From positions 1-6,589 of the forward strand of contig JAISOP010000107.1 of the NCBI GenBank assembly GCA_031275525.1: DNA of 6,589 nucleotides. Reading direction: 5' to 3'. This document shows, piece by piece, positions 6,420 through 6,589 of this stretch; positions within the stretch are counted from its first letter, which is position 1, and every line of letters begins with the position of its first letter. A model generated the notes under the pieces. It was given only the letters and a program-made list of their open reading frames with translations. It was not told where the DNA came from and searched no databases. The position numbers were made by a program, and so were the translations under genes. This DNA comes from Tannerella sp. (GTDB lineage Bacteria > Bacteroidota > Bacteroidia > Bacteroidales > Tannerellaceae).

Positions 6420-6453
6420 CTCTCCCCTGGCCCCTCTCCACAGCAGAGGGGAA
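6418..6453 (+). repeat. REP-like GC-rich palindromic element, left copy
   Basis: The element starts ACCTCTCCCC and contains a hairpin with stem CCCCTCT (6431-6437) and AGAGGGG (6445-6451). Its sequence matches the reverse complement of the end of the window with a few substitutions and one indel. It follows the receptor stop codon within a few bases, a usual place for repetitive extragenic palindromes. The hairpin could also help end transcription, although no U tract follows. Confidence 0.65.
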
Positions 6454-6507
6454 TACATGGGGGGCAACCCGACTGTATGGCTGGGCGGCTTCGGCCCTTT
6501 CATACTA

Positions 6508-6515
6508 TATATTTG
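6508..6515 (+). promoter_or_regulatory. Isolated -7-like TATATTTG
   Basis: This is an exact TAnnTTTG match in an AT-rich patch of the spacer between the two REP-like elements. I see no -33 partner, and the gene it could serve would lie beyond the window. Confidence 0.25.
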
Positions 6516-6551
6516 GAATGACATTCGGATAACAGTTGTGACCGACGCTCC

Positions 6552-6589
6552 GCCCCCCTCCCCTTGTGGGGAGGGGTCGGGGGAGAGGT
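6552..6589 (-). repeat. REP-like GC-rich palindromic element, right inverted copy
   Basis: On the minus strand it begins ACCTCTCCCC exactly like the left copy and carries a 9-bp perfect hairpin, CCCCTCCCC (6555-6563) with GGGGAGGGG (6568-6576) and a TTGT loop. Left and right copies face each other across about 98 bases. The window ends precisely at its outer edge. Confidence 0.65.

Noticed and set aside
6431..6451. Left REP hairpin called as a classical intrinsic terminator
   Set aside because: The stem is strong but is followed by AATACATGG instead of a T run, and its similarity to the right copy fits a repeat element better.

Overview
The window reads as an ordinary chromosomal segment of a Bacteroidales bacterium with high GC for that order. 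Evidence for the group: PyrE and ArgH resemble the Bacteroides/Parabacteroides versions, the pyrE–SRPBCC–argH–Rieske-type lipoprotein order looks typical of Bacteroidales, there is a DUF2490 barrel protein, and several intergenic sites match the Bacteroidetes sigma -7 consensus TAnnTTTG. The exact genus cannot be read from the sequence. A Tannerellaceae-like origin is only a guess.

Minus-strand block, 1–3097. Transcription runs right to left through pyrE (orotate phosphoribosyltransferase, pyrimidine synthesis), a small SRPBCC-fold protein, argH (argininosuccinate lyase, last step of arginine synthesis) and a short lipoprotein with a degenerate Rieske-type metal site. The SRPBCC/argH and argH/lipoprotein junctions overlap by one to a few bases, so these genes are almost certainly cotranscribed. 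A TAnnTTTG-type -7 element lies just upstream of pyrE. After the lipoprotein stop codon comes a short array of 7-bp repeats, then a minus-strand reading frame leaving the window that resembles the C-terminal half of a DUF4469-type domain without its N-terminal part.

Divergent block, 3193–6412. A DUF2490 outer-membrane barrel gene (minus strand) and a TonB-dependent receptor gene (plus strand) diverge from a 180-bp region. That region holds two opposing Bacteroidetes-type promoters and an imperfect 18-bp palindrome between or over them, which suggests shared control. Between the DUF2490 gene and pyrE are two inverted repeats that probably end the DUF2490 transcript before the pyrE promoter.

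Right end, 6413–6589. No gene is seen. Two GC-rich REP-like elements of about 36–38 bp lie in inverted orientation, separated by about 98 bp, and the window stops exactly at the outer edge of the second one.

No clearly new multi-gene system is visible. The most interesting points are the paired REP-like element, the shared operator candidate, the His-less Rieske-type lipoprotein, and the headless DUF4469 fragment beside the heptamer array.
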